In this document: positions 1 through 8,165 of the stretch, one piece after another
Position numbering within the stretch: position 1 is the first letter of the stretch
Layout of the letters: the number at the start of each line of letters is the position of its first letter
Origin: Planctomycetota bacterium
GTDB lineage: Bacteria > Planctomycetota > Phycisphaerae > UBA1845
DNA: 64,000 bases
Assembly (NCBI GenBank): GCA_024278775.1
Contig: JAJRSP010000064.1
Location: forward strand, 4,146 to 68,145
Direction of reading: 5' to 3'
The notes under the pieces: generated by a model
Database searches by the model: none
The model's input: the letters and a program-made list of their open reading frames with translations, nothing else
What the model was told of the DNA's origin: nothing
Made by a program: the position numbers and the translations under genes

Positions 1-1236
1 CTCGTAACCAATACCCACCGAGGTCGGTGTAAGTTTGGACCATTTCTTGAGTGGATGAACCACGCCGGAACCTTCTCCGGGGAGTTCGATGCCCAAGCGT
101 CGGCCCAGTCCGAACCGCTCCAGGGTATCATGTAACGCAGGGGGCCCCATACGCATCGCGATCTTGCCCATGCCGATGTTACTGCTGTTCGTAATGATAC
201 CCGTAAGGTCAAGAAGCCCGCAGGGGTGGCTATCGGTCAGCGTTCGTCCGGGAAAGCGAAAGGGGCGACCGTTGTTGCAGTCGATCTTCTCCTTACAGTT
301 CACGTACCCGCCGTCCAACGCGCCGCTGGCGATCACCAGCTTGATGGTACTCCCCGGCTCGACCGGATCGGTGATGGCCCGATTACGATGAACTTCCTCG
401 CTTGCCTGCCCCGCCTCGTTCAGGTCGAAGGAAGGGTGATTGGCCATCGCGAGAATGTGCCCCGTGCTCACCTCCATCACGATCGCAAGACCGCTCTTCG
501 CTTCGAACGCCATGACCTGCGCTGCGACCGCCTGCTCGGCCATGCGCTGGATCTCTGAGTCAATCGTCAGCACGATGTGCCCGCCATCCATGGCCGGCGT
601 GGGCGGTTCCGCCGAGGGGAGTAGGGCGCGGCGGCGCGCATCGCGAATGGTCTCACGAACCCCATCCGTCCCGCGCAGATAGCGATCGAAGCTCAACTCG
701 ATCCCCTCAATCCCCCGACCGTCACGATCGACGAATCCGATCACATGCGCCATCGACTCACCGAGTGGATAGTGTCGCACCGAAGCATCCGTAAGCCCGA
801 CGTGCGGGTTCTTCATATCACGAACGGCGTCAGCGGTGATGGCATCGACCCGCCGGGCCAACACCACGTAACGCGAACCGGGACGAAGACGAATCTTTTG
901 CAACACCGCCTCCGCCGACATGTTTAATCGCGGCGCGATCTCCCCGGCCAGCTCATTCACATCCGAAACACCAAACGGATCGACAAACACGTCCGGCATC
1001 TGCCGCGTCGCAGCCACCACCCGACCGGCAGAATCCAGAATCATGCCCCGCCGTGCAGGCAGCACGCGCCTCGACCCGTGCTGCTGATCGGCAGTCGAAA
1101 GCAACCGATCGCGATAGACCGTGTTGATATAAACCAAACGCCCCCCCAGCGTCAGAAACAAAGCCACCAAGGCGAACAGAAGCGCCGCCCCCGCGCGTCG
1201 TTGGTACCGGTCGAGCCGATCGCTCTCTTGCGGCAT
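1..1236 (-). CDS. ftsI: Penicillin-binding protein FtsI/PBP2-like transpeptidase, 3' end missing
   Basis: Septal peptidoglycan transpeptidase. The frame is open from an ATG at 1236 to the left edge (412 codons), so the C-terminus with the KTG motif is outside the window. Visible are a short basic N-terminus, one membrane segment (about residues 14-35), a PBP dimerisation domain with RRGMILDSAGRVVA near residue 62, and the transpeptidase core with the active-site motif EPGSTIKL (serine and lysine of SxxK) followed by the SSN triad in TNSSNIGM. Start: ATG 1236 lies 18 bp after the ftsL-like gene, in the same direction. Position behind rsmH, LysM and ftsL-like genes fits the division cluster. 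Family assignment is secure; FtsI rather than another class B PBP is inferred from context. Confidence 0.93.
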   Translation of the reverse strand, partial: MPQESDRLDRYQRRAGAALLFALVALFLTLGGRLVYINTVYRDRLLSTADQQHGSRRVLPARRGMILDSAGRVVAATRQMPDVFVDPFGVSDVNELAGEIAPRLNMSAEAVLQKIRLRPGSRYVVLARRVDAITADAVRDMKNPHVGLTDASVRHYPLGESMAHVIGFVDRDGRGIEGIELSFDRYLRGTDGVRETIRDARRRALLPSAEPPTPAMDGGHIVLTIDSEIQRMAEQAVAAQVMAFEAKSGLAIVMEVSTGHILAMANHPSFDLNEAGQASEEVHRNRAITDPVEPGSTIKLVIASGALDGGYVNCKEKIDCNNGRPFRFPGRTLTDSHPCGLLDLTGIITNSSNIGMGKIAMRMGPPALHDTLERFGLGRRLGIELPGEGSGVVHPLKKWSKLTPTSVGIGYE

Positions 1237-1254
1237 CGAAACACCCCTACGTTG

Positions 1255-1542
1255 TTACCTGCCGGAAGTCAGCGCGAACAACGAACTCGAAAGCTCGTCG
1301 GCACCCGGCGGAAGAAGATCAATGTGATCGGACTGTTCAATCCGGTCGCGAATCCGTGTGGGCGACTTCGCCCGCGCCAAACGAATCTGAAGCGTCCACA
1401 GATCGCGCCGAAGATGGACGAGCCGCACCTGGGCGTTGAGCATGTTGGCCGTCATCCGCGTTTGCTCCGCACGCAGATGGACCAACGCCACCGCAAGTAT
1501 CGAAAACGCCACCAACAGCCCCGTCAACCGCCCCAAATTCAA
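1255..1542 (-). CDS. ftsL: FtsL-like division protein
   Basis: Small bitopic protein of 95 residues: a few cytoplasmic residues, a hydrophobic segment at about residues 7-24 (LLVAFSILAVALVHL), then a heptad-like helical stretch (RMTANMLNAQVRLVHLRR) suited to a coiled coil. FtsL proteins are poorly conserved, so the call rests on size, topology and place directly before ftsI. Its start codon overlaps the stop of the LysM gene by 4 bp (ATGA), implying translational coupling. In known systems FtsL, with FtsB/DivIC, links early and late division proteins; that role here is inferred. Confidence 0.7.
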   Translation of the reverse strand: MNLGRLTGLLVAFSILAVALVHLRAEQTRMTANMLNAQVRLVHLRRDLWTLQIRLARAKSPTRIRDRIEQSDHIDLLPPGADELSSSLFALTSGR

Positions 1543-2654
1543 TGCCGACCTCCGGCCGAAGCACTTAAGTCCTGGGGCAGTTTGATTCGTACGCCCGTAC
1601 GGATTTTTCCGGGATCGGGAAACTTGTCGCGGTTAAGCTCGTGAATCTCTCGCCAGCGACTCGCGTCTCCTAGTTGTTCGCGGGCAATGCTGATGTACCG
1701 ATCATTCGGTCGAATCTGATACCACCGATAGGGACCCGATCGGTGCGGAGCCGATCGTTTCGACTCGGTTGACGATGATGACGATGATGACGATACCCCC
1801 AACGCCGGAAGAACGATCTCCGCGCCGGCACGAAGCACATCCGGATCTGCAATCGTGAGACGATTCGCCTTGACAATGGCGTCGATATTCGCGCGGGATG
1901 CCCGGCCATAGTGTTTCGCCGCGATGCGCGACAGCGTATCACCGGGGGCAACCGTGTATGTTGCGAGCCGGGCACGACGACGCGGCGCAGAAGTTGCCGG
2001 AACGCGGCTCGGTGGTGTCATCACCGATCCGCCTGCCGTTTGTCGCACCGGATCAGTTGACGTATGACGAGCGGCCGACGAACGCGACACCGCCCCCACC
2101 CCGTAGGCGCCCGTAGGACTGGCCTCCATCCCCGGCATATCCACCACCCGGACGTTCGTCACGGGCTGACGAGATGACAACGATGTCGAAGCTGGAGAGA
2201 ATGAATCGCGTCTCCCAGGAGTTGCCGAACGATAATGACCATATGGCTCGGGCTCACGCGGGGCCGTCGATCGGGTCTGATCCGTCCGTCTCGGCACACG
2301 CCCCCCCCGGGCCGAACGCTGGATTTCGATGTCCCGCCTACGCCGATCTTGCTTCCCCCAATCTTCCAACACCGCATCTCCGTCGACCACATCGGGAGGG
2401 TGCGAGGGTCGGAACTGCCCCGTGGAACGTTCGGGGTCGTGTGGCCGCGCTCTGACGGGCACCGTCGGCCGGGAACGCGCACCTGCGGTTGGCTGCGGTG
2501 ACTTCGGAGATGGGTCAGCCGACCGGTGAACCGCATCCACCACCTGCGGGGACGGGCGAAACGCCGACCGCTGCCCCTTGTTGGTGAGGATGACGGCAAA
2601 GCAAACAATGAACGCCAAACCGGCAAGCAAGCCGACCTTGGTTTCTCTCGCCAT
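1539..2654 (-). CDS. LysM-domain membrane-anchored protein in the division cluster
   Basis: 371 residues. N-terminal membrane anchor (about residues 7-23, GLLAGLAFIVCFAVILT), then about 200 residues of low-complexity, Ser/Pro/Arg-rich linker, then a clear LysM near residues 230-283 (YTVAPGDTLSRIAAKHYG ... ILPAL-type end) and a second LysM-like repeat at the C-terminus (YQIRPNDRYISIAREQLG). LysM modules bind N-acetylglucosamine-containing glycans such as peptidoglycan. It sits 56 bp after rsmH and overlaps the ftsL-like gene by 4 bp, so it is probably co-transcribed and may tether the division apparatus to the wall (inference). The serine run SSSSSSSS near residue 290 separates the two modules. 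Confidence 0.85.
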   Translation of the reverse strand: MARETKVGLLAGLAFIVCFAVILTNKGQRSAFRPSPQVVDAVHRSADPSPKSPQPTAGARSRPTVPVRARPHDPERSTGQFRPSHPPDVVDGDAVLEDWGKQDRRRRDIEIQRSARGGRVPRRTDQTRSTAPREPEPYGHYRSATPGRRDSFSPASTSLSSRQPVTNVRVVDMPGMEASPTGAYGVGAVSRSSAARHTSTDPVRQTAGGSVMTPPSRVPATSAPRRRARLATYTVAPGDTLSRIAAKHYGRASRANIDAIVKANRLTIADPDVLRAGAEIVLPALGVSSSSSSSSTESKRSAPHRSGPYRWYQIRPNDRYISIAREQLGDASRWREIHELNRDKFPDPGKIRTGVRIKLPQDLSASAGGRH

Positions 2655-2710
2655 GTGGCTACCGTCCCTTCGTTTGAGGCGTGGAGTCGAGGCCGTGCCA
2701 CACTCCGGCG

Positions 2711-3628
2711 TTATTCATCATTCCCTAGCCGAACCGCCACGCGCAGCTTCGCGCTTCGCGACCTTCGATTGGCCACACGCTCGTCTTCACATGCCGTTAT
2801 AGGTTTTTTCGTCACGATGCCGTATACGCGCTCATTCTTCCGCTGACGAAAATCGAGTTTAACCGGTTTGTCTTCCACGCTATGAAACGCGATCACACCA
2901 AAGCGTCCGCCGGGTTTTAACACATCGGGTGCCGTTTTCAGTAGCGCCGACAGCACTGACACCTCATCGTTGACCGCCATGCGCAGCGCCTGAAACGTCC
3001 TGGTCGCTGGATGAATTTTACTTTTTCGTGAATTCGGATCGACATGCAACGCCGTGGCGATGATATCCACAAGCCGCGACGTCGTCGTAATGCGCTGCGC
3101 CTTGCGACAGTCACAGATGCGCCGTGCGATACGTCGGCTTTTCATTTCCTGAGCGTTGAAATAAAACAGATCGGCGAGTTCACGCTCTCGCAAGCTGTTG
3201 ACAATATCGGCGGCTGTCCGCTTGAGTCGTGGATCCATGCGCATGTCAAGCGGCCCGTCTTGACGGAAGGAAAACCCGCGCTCGGGTTGATCGAGCTGCG
3301 TCGACGCCACACCCAGATCCGCGAACAATACATCCACCCGATCTATGTTTTCAGCACTGAGAACGTCGCGAAGCGCGCCGAAGTTGGCGTGAACCAACCG
3401 AACGTCGGCCGGAGAATCGGCCAGTCGCTCTTTGGCAATCGCCAGGTTCGCCGGGTCCACATCCAGACCGATCAGCGTACCCGACGCCCCGGTAGCCGCC
3501 GCTAACGCCAACGCATGACCGCCAAGTCCCACCGTCGCGTCCACGACGACATCCCCGGGCTGTACGGCCAACCACTCGAGCACCTCGGCCAGCAATACCG
3601 GTGTATGTCCAGCCAATGCGTCATTCAC
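2711..3628 (-). CDS. rsmH: 16S rRNA (cytosine1402-N4)-methyltransferase RsmH (MraW)
   Basis: SAM-dependent methyltransferase that modifies C1402 of 16S rRNA in the ribosomal P site. The N-terminus HTPVLLAEVLEWL and the SAM-binding motif VVDATVGLGGHA (usually DATLGGGGH) are diagnostic, as are FADLGVASTQLD, RGFSFRQDGPLDMRMD and the C-terminal FHSVEDKPVK. Length 305 is typical. The start ATG at 3628 is preceded by AGGTGA. It lies in the mraZ-rsmH order of the classical division and cell-wall cluster, separated here from mraZ by a small unknown gene. Highly confident. Confidence 0.97.
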   Translation of the reverse strand: MNDALAGHTPVLLAEVLEWLAVQPGDVVVDATVGLGGHALALAAATGASGTLIGLDVDPANLAIAKERLADSPADVRLVHANFGALRDVLSAENIDRVDVLFADLGVASTQLDQPERGFSFRQDGPLDMRMDPRLKRTAADIVNSLRERELADLFYFNAQEMKSRRIARRICDCRKAQRITTTSRLVDIIATALHVDPNSRKSKIHPATRTFQALRMAVNDEVSVLSALLKTAPDVLKPGGRFGVIAFHSVEDKPVKLDFRQRKNERVYGIVTKKPITACEDERVANRRSRSAKLRVAVRLGNDE

Positions 3629-3665
3629 CTCGAATCCCTGCCGCCGCCTGCGCGGACACCTCAGC

Positions 3666-3682
3666 TCCCGATGAAATCGGGA
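3666..3682. repeat. Short perfect hairpin TCCCGAT-GAA-ATCGGGA
   Basis: A 7-bp perfect inverted repeat with a 3-nt centre lies between rsmH and the small upstream gene. A related hairpin (TCCCGA, 5-nt loop, TCGGGA) occurs at 11308-11324. No T run follows, so it is not a classical terminator; it could stabilise mRNA ends or be a dispersed repeat fragment. Confidence 0.5.
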
Positions 3683-3770
3683 TACGCCGTGCTTCCCGGA
3701 ACACGATCACAGGCAAGCCCATCCCGGCACCGCCACCCGCCGGCTTGAGCAGATCACGACGGGGCGGTCG

Positions 3771-4016
3771 TCAGCCATCCGTGGCGACGCCGCCCTCGAT
3801 ACAGCCGGCCAGTAACGCGTCTTCCGACACAACAAAAGGAGAAAGCCTGACCTGGGCGAACGCGCCGCCCATAGCCTGTAGTCGCTCCACCCGCACCGCA
3901 AGTTCCGCCGACGCGCCGTCTTCGGCCACGTCATACGCCACACCGGGTCGCCCGCGCCGCCACCGTTCGTGAAACCGCCACACGAGGCGTTCAGTACGAT
4001 CCTTCTTGCGAGCCAT
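3771..4016 (-). CDS. Small hypothetical protein between mraZ and rsmH
   Basis: 81-residue reading frame that I do not recognise. Start chosen at ATG 4016 because GGGAGGAG lies 9 nt upstream; the frame stays open further upstream but without a comparable ribosome site. The N-terminus is very basic (MARKKDRTERLVWRFHERW), the C-terminal half is mildly hydrophobic and acidic. No membrane segment or known motif is visible. Its placement within the mraZ operon and good ribosome site argue that it is expressed, but absence of a family match leaves it uncertain. Confidence 0.5.
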   Translation of the reverse strand: MARKKDRTERLVWRFHERWRRGRPGVAYDVAEDGASAELAVRVERLQAMGGAFAQVRLSPFVVSEDALLAGCIEGGVATDG

Positions 4017-4184
4017 GATTCGCAACTCCTCCCATACCCGCCGGCCCCACCACAGACCCCCGCGACTCCGTTCTCGTGACAAGCCTATGGCTACACCCTT
4101 CACAACCACGCACAATGCGAGCCTCTCGCACGCTTCCACCCGCTGCGGAAGGACTCGTCCCACACCACAACCAGTCGTAAAACA

Positions 4185-4658
4185 CTATGAGCCGGAACCC
4201 TTCGGACGCGACCGCAAGAAACCCTGCCAATCGGGCCAATCATCGCCTTCCCAATCGATCCCGATGGATCGATCGAAGTCGGCACGGTTCCAGATGTCGA
4301 TGTAACTCCGCTGGCCGACGAGGTAGACCTCCGTGCCTAACCTCGCCTTCTTCACCAGCCGAACGGGCAGAACGAAGCGTCCCTGCTTGTCCACGTCGAC
4401 GCGCGACGTAAGCCCGTAAAACTGCATCTCAAACCGCTGAGAGTCAGACCCCTTAATAAACTCCGTCTCCATCCGATCCGAAAGTTCTTGAAAGCTTCGC
4501 TCCGTAAACAACCGAAGCGTGTTACGTTGTTCACCGAGTGTGACGTATAGACCGGACCCGTCACGTTCGGGATCAATCTCGACACGAAGTTGAGACGGAA
4601 GCTGAACGCGGTTCTTGCTGTCGATCGTTCGTTCATGTTGTCCGGTAAAAACAGGCAT
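4185..4658 (-). CDS. mraZ: Transcriptional regulator / division-cluster protein MraZ
   Basis: MraZ is an AbrB-like DNA-binding ring protein that represses its own operon in studied bacteria. Sequence starts MPVFTGQHERTIDSKNRVQLP, the standard MraZ opening, and the second SpoVT/AbrB-like half is seen in YGLTSRVDVDKQGRFVLP. Start set at ATG 4658 rather than a more upstream in-frame codon at 4715, because the promoter -10 at 4700-4705 lies downstream of 4715. 157 residues, slightly longer than the usual 140-150, with a C-terminal tail rich in D, W and G. First gene of the minus-strand division cluster. Confidence 0.95.
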   Translation of the reverse strand: MPVFTGQHERTIDSKNRVQLPSQLRVEIDPERDGSGLYVTLGEQRNTLRLFTERSFQELSDRMETEFIKGSDSQRFEMQFYGLTSRVDVDKQGRFVLPVRLVKKARLGTEVYLVGQRSYIDIWNRADFDRSIGIDWEGDDWPDWQGFLRSRPKGSGS

Positions 4659-4699
4659 AATGTCACTACCAGTCACCACATAGTGGGACTGATCGACAT

Positions 4700-4728
4700 A
4701 ATTTACCACTCCCAACCACCGCCGTCAA
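4700..4728 (-). promoter_or_regulatory. mraZ promoter with MraZ-box-like repeats
   Basis: On the minus strand TTGACG (4723-4728) and TAAATT (4700-4705) are separated by exactly 17 nt, a good sigma-70 type promoter. The spacer holds GGTGGTTGGGAGTGGT, i.e. repeated TGG/TGGGA-like units resembling the TGGGN repeats that MraZ binds in other bacteria. This would place autoregulation directly over the promoter. Promoter geometry is seen; MraZ binding is inferred. Confidence 0.6.
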
Positions 4729-4740
4729 CATAATAAATCG

Positions 4741-5007
4741 GTGTAGAGGCATTTTTTGCGCGATGCTTGTCAGTTATTGCCTGTCACCTACAAGATGTTG
4801 TGGTGCTTATGGCAAACTCAGCGGACTCGTCTCATTTTTATAAGAACAACCTCTTGCCCCTCGGTCCCTGTGAACTCACGCCTTGCCCCACTCACCACCA
4901 CCCACGGATCAAGGCGCTACAACCTGGTTCGGCTCCACGATGTGAAAGCGTTTTTGTTAGGACAAGGTTCGGGTAGGGCTTCGAATCAGTAGGTTGAAAT
5001 CATTTCG
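4741..5007. other. Intergenic stretch without recognisable features
   Basis: Between the mraZ promoter and the end of the glycosyltransferase gene. Short frames here lack ribosome sites and family features. No hairpin terminator or repeat was seen. Confidence 0.5.
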
Positions 5008-6114
5008 TCAGAAGGGGGACGTCAGGGCTTCGCAGTAGACGCTGTGATAAGCATCGAACGTATCGCAGAGCTGCCATCGTGCGGTCACTTCTGCGGCCGC
5101 GGCGCAACCCAAACGCGCGGCGCGAGCAGGATCGCTCTGAAGCTCACTGATGGCGCTGCTTAGCCGTGAAGTGTCACCATATGGCACTAACAATCCGGTT
5201 CTGTCGTGTTCAATCAGGTCGCGACACCCGGGCACGTCGGTCGTGATGATCGGCAGACCGGCCGCCATCGCTTCAAGCAGCGCGTTAGGCAACCCCTCGG
5301 TACGTGAAGGGAATACAAAACCATCAACCATGTGAAGCAGCGCCGGCACGTCGCTACGAACACCGAGAAAATGGACACGTTCCGTAAGCCGCAGTGACTC
5401 AACCTCCGCTTCGTACTGAGCACGCATCGGTCCCTCTCCCACGAGCAGCAGTTGCGGATTGCTTCCACGATCGACCTGCGAAAACGCACGCCACAAGAGA
5501 CCCAAACCTTTGACCGGATCGAGCCGACCAACCCAGAGCCACAGAAAAGCGCCGAGGGGCATATCGAGCGCGGCACGATCCAATGCGGTCGCGTCGGCGA
5601 TACGTTTCGTGTCGATACCGCCCCGCACAAGCCGCAACCGATCGCGCGGGATACCGGCGTGCGTGGCCAGGTGTTCGATCACGGAGGGTGAATTGCCAAT
5701 CGTCAGCCGGCAGCCTTCATGCGCAAACCGATCGACCCAGAGGTGCCAGCGCCGCTCGACCTCGACGGTCTGGATTTCGCAGAGAATACGATCGGGGGCT
5801 ATCCCCGCCGCGTGGCCGGCCCACCGAGCGGCCAGGTTCGCATGAAACAGCATCGCGTGAACCAGATCCGGCCGGCCGTGCCGTATGATGTCGACCAATC
5901 GGAGAAACACACCTATATCCCAAGCGCCACGCGCCTCGCAGCTTCGCACTGTAATGCCGCCTTCGCGCAGACTGTCGGCCACGGGCCCCGCCGGCGCAAG
6001 CGAGACGACCGTCGTCCGGAAGCCGCGCCGCTGCGTCTCCAGGGCAAGTCGGCACAGATGGAGCGGCACACCGCCCACGTGTAGATCAGTGATCACGTAG
6101 AGTATGTGGCGCAT
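5008..6114 (-). CDS. GT4-family glycosyltransferase
   Basis: 368-residue GT-B fold glycosyltransferase. The N-terminus MRHILYVITDLHVGGVPLHL carries the glycine-rich acceptor-side motif of GT4 enzymes; the C-terminal half has WVGRLDPVKGLGLLWRAF, LLVGEGPMR and the donor-binding EX7E region EGLPNALLEAMAAGLP followed by TDVPGCRDLI. Such enzymes add sugars from nucleotide donors to lipid-linked or surface glycans; donor and acceptor cannot be told. No clear ribosome site decides the start; ATG 6114 matches the usual MRILYV opening, but in-frame starts at 6126 and 6132 are possible. Last gene in the minus-strand block after an ABC exporter pair, 103 bp from the permease gene. Confidence 0.88.
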   Translation of the reverse strand: MRHILYVITDLHVGGVPLHLCRLALETQRRGFRTTVVSLAPAGPVADSLREGGITVRSCEARGAWDIGVFLRLVDIIRHGRPDLVHAMLFHANLAARWAGHAAGIAPDRILCEIQTVEVERRWHLWVDRFAHEGCRLTIGNSPSVIEHLATHAGIPRDRLRLVRGGIDTKRIADATALDRAALDMPLGAFLWLWVGRLDPVKGLGLLWRAFSQVDRGSNPQLLLVGEGPMRAQYEAEVESLRLTERVHFLGVRSDVPALLHMVDGFVFPSRTEGLPNALLEAMAAGLPIITTDVPGCRDLIEHDRTGLLVPYGDTSRLSSAISELQSDPARAARLGCAAAAEVTARWQLCDTFDAYHSVYCEALTSPF

Positions 6115-6217
6115 TGCGTTTGCCATCTGCATCTGTATTGGACTGTCGTCGAGCGGTCCGCCTCCTGCCCTTCGCCAGGAGCGGAGGATAAGGCACCAAC
6201 ACCCGACACGTGCGGCG

Positions 6218-7162
6218 TCAGTAATCGCGGCGGACGAAGACTCGCATGGCCAGCAGAAGGATCACCGCCTCGAACAAAAAAGACGAGCCAATCGAGTAGA
6301 ACGGGTTTTTTTCGAGTTCGCGAAGCTCAGCCTCTTTGGCACGTTGCAGCGCGGCGGGGTCAGGCGCGCCGGGTCCGGTAGGGACTTTATCCGGAAGAAT
6401 GTTGGAACTCGATCCGGCCCCGGCCCATTTCGCTGCGATGTGAGAAAAATCTCCTGTTTTCGGTGGTATCCAACTGAGCACGCGAACGGCCGTGTAGATC
6501 CGAGTGTTTTCCTTCAAACTGGGAAAGACCTCGAACGTCTGCGGTGCCTGAGTCACCATGGCAAACAACGCCCACGAGCCGATCGTCAGTAAGACGGCCG
6601 CCACGGTGCTACGTGTTTTGACACCCACCCACACCGAGATACAAAAAATATAACTGAACAGGAACACGAGCAGCGGTGCCGCGAGTAGATAACCGGGAGC
6701 CCAGACCCCCCACTTCAGCCCCATCACGAGAAACGTCAGGCCGACAAAATACGCAGCTTGCACAAACACGAACACAAGCGCGGCGAGATACTTATAGAAA
6801 AACAGCCGTGATCGCGAGATGGGCTTGCCCAACACGACATCGATACCGCCGTGCCGTAGGAAATTGGGAAACATGCCGGCCGTCGCCACCACCATGAGCG
6901 CGACACCCACCCACCCGAGCAGCATATCGAGCAGGATATACACCACGAAGCCGACCACATTCGATCGCCCCAGCCCTGTAAACGGGTCAAAACGCGTGGT
7001 CTCGGTATCCAGCATGCCAAAGAAAAACGTGACCTTGTCCTGCTCGAATCCCACGCTAATCATGGTGAGTGCGACGATCGAAGAAATCCCGATCAAGACC
7101 CAAAAGATCTTTCGATCGAGCGCCTCGCGAAAGCCGTCCACCATAATCGCCCAAAGCTGCAA
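6218..7162 (-). CDS. ABC transporter permease, ABC-2 type
   Basis: 314 residues with about six hydrophobic segments. First helix FWVLIGISSIVALTMISVG follows a short amphipathic start; others include VGFVVYILLDMLLGWVGVAL, YLAALVFVFVQAAYFVGLTFL and LLVFLFSYIFCISVWVGV. A polar region between the last segments carries about 60 residues outside or inside the membrane, and the final helix ends with basic RVFVRRDY. The start is a TTG at 7162 with a strong AAAGGAGG seven nt upstream. It lies 13 bp after its ATPase gene, so the two form an exporter. Substrate unknown. Confidence 0.85.
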   Translation of the reverse strand: MQLWAIMVDGFREALDRKIFWVLIGISSIVALTMISVGFEQDKVTFFFGMLDTETTRFDPFTGLGRSNVVGFVVYILLDMLLGWVGVALMVVATAGMFPNFLRHGGIDVVLGKPISRSRLFFYKYLAALVFVFVQAAYFVGLTFLVMGLKWGVWAPGYLLAAPLLVFLFSYIFCISVWVGVKTRSTVAAVLLTIGSWALFAMVTQAPQTFEVFPSLKENTRIYTAVRVLSWIPPKTGDFSHIAAKWAGAGSSSNILPDKVPTGPGAPDPAALQRAKEAELRELEKNPFYSIGSSFLFEAVILLLAMRVFVRRDY

Positions 7163-7175
7163 ACGTCCGCCTCCT

Positions 7176-8165
7176 TTATTGATCGCCGCGCGGCTTCACG
7201 GGCCGCGCCACGGGGGGAGTATCCGACGGTAGCACGACAGGCATCGCAGACGGCTTGGTCTCCTGCGCGTCCATCGCCGCCACAAGAATGTCTTCAAGCC
7301 CGACGCGTTGGGGTGTGATCGCGTGGATCGCTACGTCAGCACCACGCAAGCAATCGACGGCTTCATTGACCTTGGCGATGTCGTGACCGGGAAGCGTCAC
7401 GACAGCACCCGAGACGCTTGCACCAAGTGTTGATAGCTTACCGGCCAACGATACGACATCCGACGCACAGGTAATCTGATACTCCACCGCCTGTTCAGTG
7501 AGGTCACTCAATCTCCCCTGCCGCGCGACAAGTCCGTTGACCAGGATCGCCACACGGTCGCAGACCATCTCGAGTTCACTCAACATGTGCGAGTTGAGGA
7601 ATACCGTACTACCCTTCGCCTTCAGTTCGAGAAGCAGATTGCGCACATCGCGGCGACCGACCGGGTCGAGTCCATCCGTCGGCTCGTCGAGCACGACCAG
7701 TTCCGGGTTATTCATCAAGGCCTGCGCGATGCCGAGCCGCTGCAACATCCCCTTGGAGTATTTGTCGATACGGGAAGTCCCCCATCGTGACAGGCCCAAT
7801 TGTTCGAGCAGAACGCCCGCGCGACGACGGCGTATGTCTCTCGGCACTTTCGATAACGCGGCGTAATAATCGAGCAGCTTGGCACCGGTCAGATAGCCGG
7901 GAAACGAGTGGTTCTCCGGAAGATACCCGGTAACAGCGAGCTTACCCCGATGACCGATCGGTCGACCGAGAATGGTCCCCAGCGCCTGCGTCGGACGCAC
8001 GACGGTCATCATGATTTTGACCAGCGTGCTCTTGCCGGCACCGTTGGGACCGAGCAGCCCGAAGATTTCGCCACGACCGACCTGGATATTGACCCCGCGC
8101 AAGGCCTGAATCGATTTTCCGTACGTCTTTCGCACGTCGATCAGGTCGACGGCCCAGTTCGTCAT
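7176..8165 (-). CDS. ABC transporter ATP-binding protein
   Basis: Nucleotide-binding subunit for the adjacent ABC-2 permease. Walker A GLLGPNGAGKSTLVKI, signature YSKGMLQRLGIAQAL, Walker B ELVVLDEPTDGLDP and H-loop LNSHMLSE are intact. A C-terminal extension of about 100 residues after the ATPase core resembles the regulatory tail of CcmA/NatA-type drug or Na+ exporters. Start ATG 8165 gives a 4-bp ATGA overlap with the miaA stop, so upstream in-frame codons inside miaA (for example 8183) are less likely. Substrate not deducible. Confidence 0.93.
   Translation of the reverse strand: MTNWAVDLIDVRKTYGKSIQALRGVNIQVGRGEIFGLLGPNGAGKSTLVKIMMTVVRPTQALGTILGRPIGHRGKLAVTGYLPENHSFPGYLTGAKLLDYYAALSKVPRDIRRRRAGVLLEQLGLSRWGTSRIDKYSKGMLQRLGIAQALMNNPELVVLDEPTDGLDPVGRRDVRNLLLELKAKGSTVFLNSHMLSELEMVCDRVAILVNGLVARQGRLSDLTEQAVEYQITCASDVVSLAGKLSTLGASVSGAVVTLPGHDIAKVNEAVDCLRGADVAIHAITPQRVGLEDILVAAMDAQETKPSAMPVVLPSDTPPVARPVKPRGDQ

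Noticed and set aside
6335..6350. TGGCACG followed by TTGC as a sigma-54 site
   Set aside because: GG to GC spacing is too short and it lies within the permease gene.
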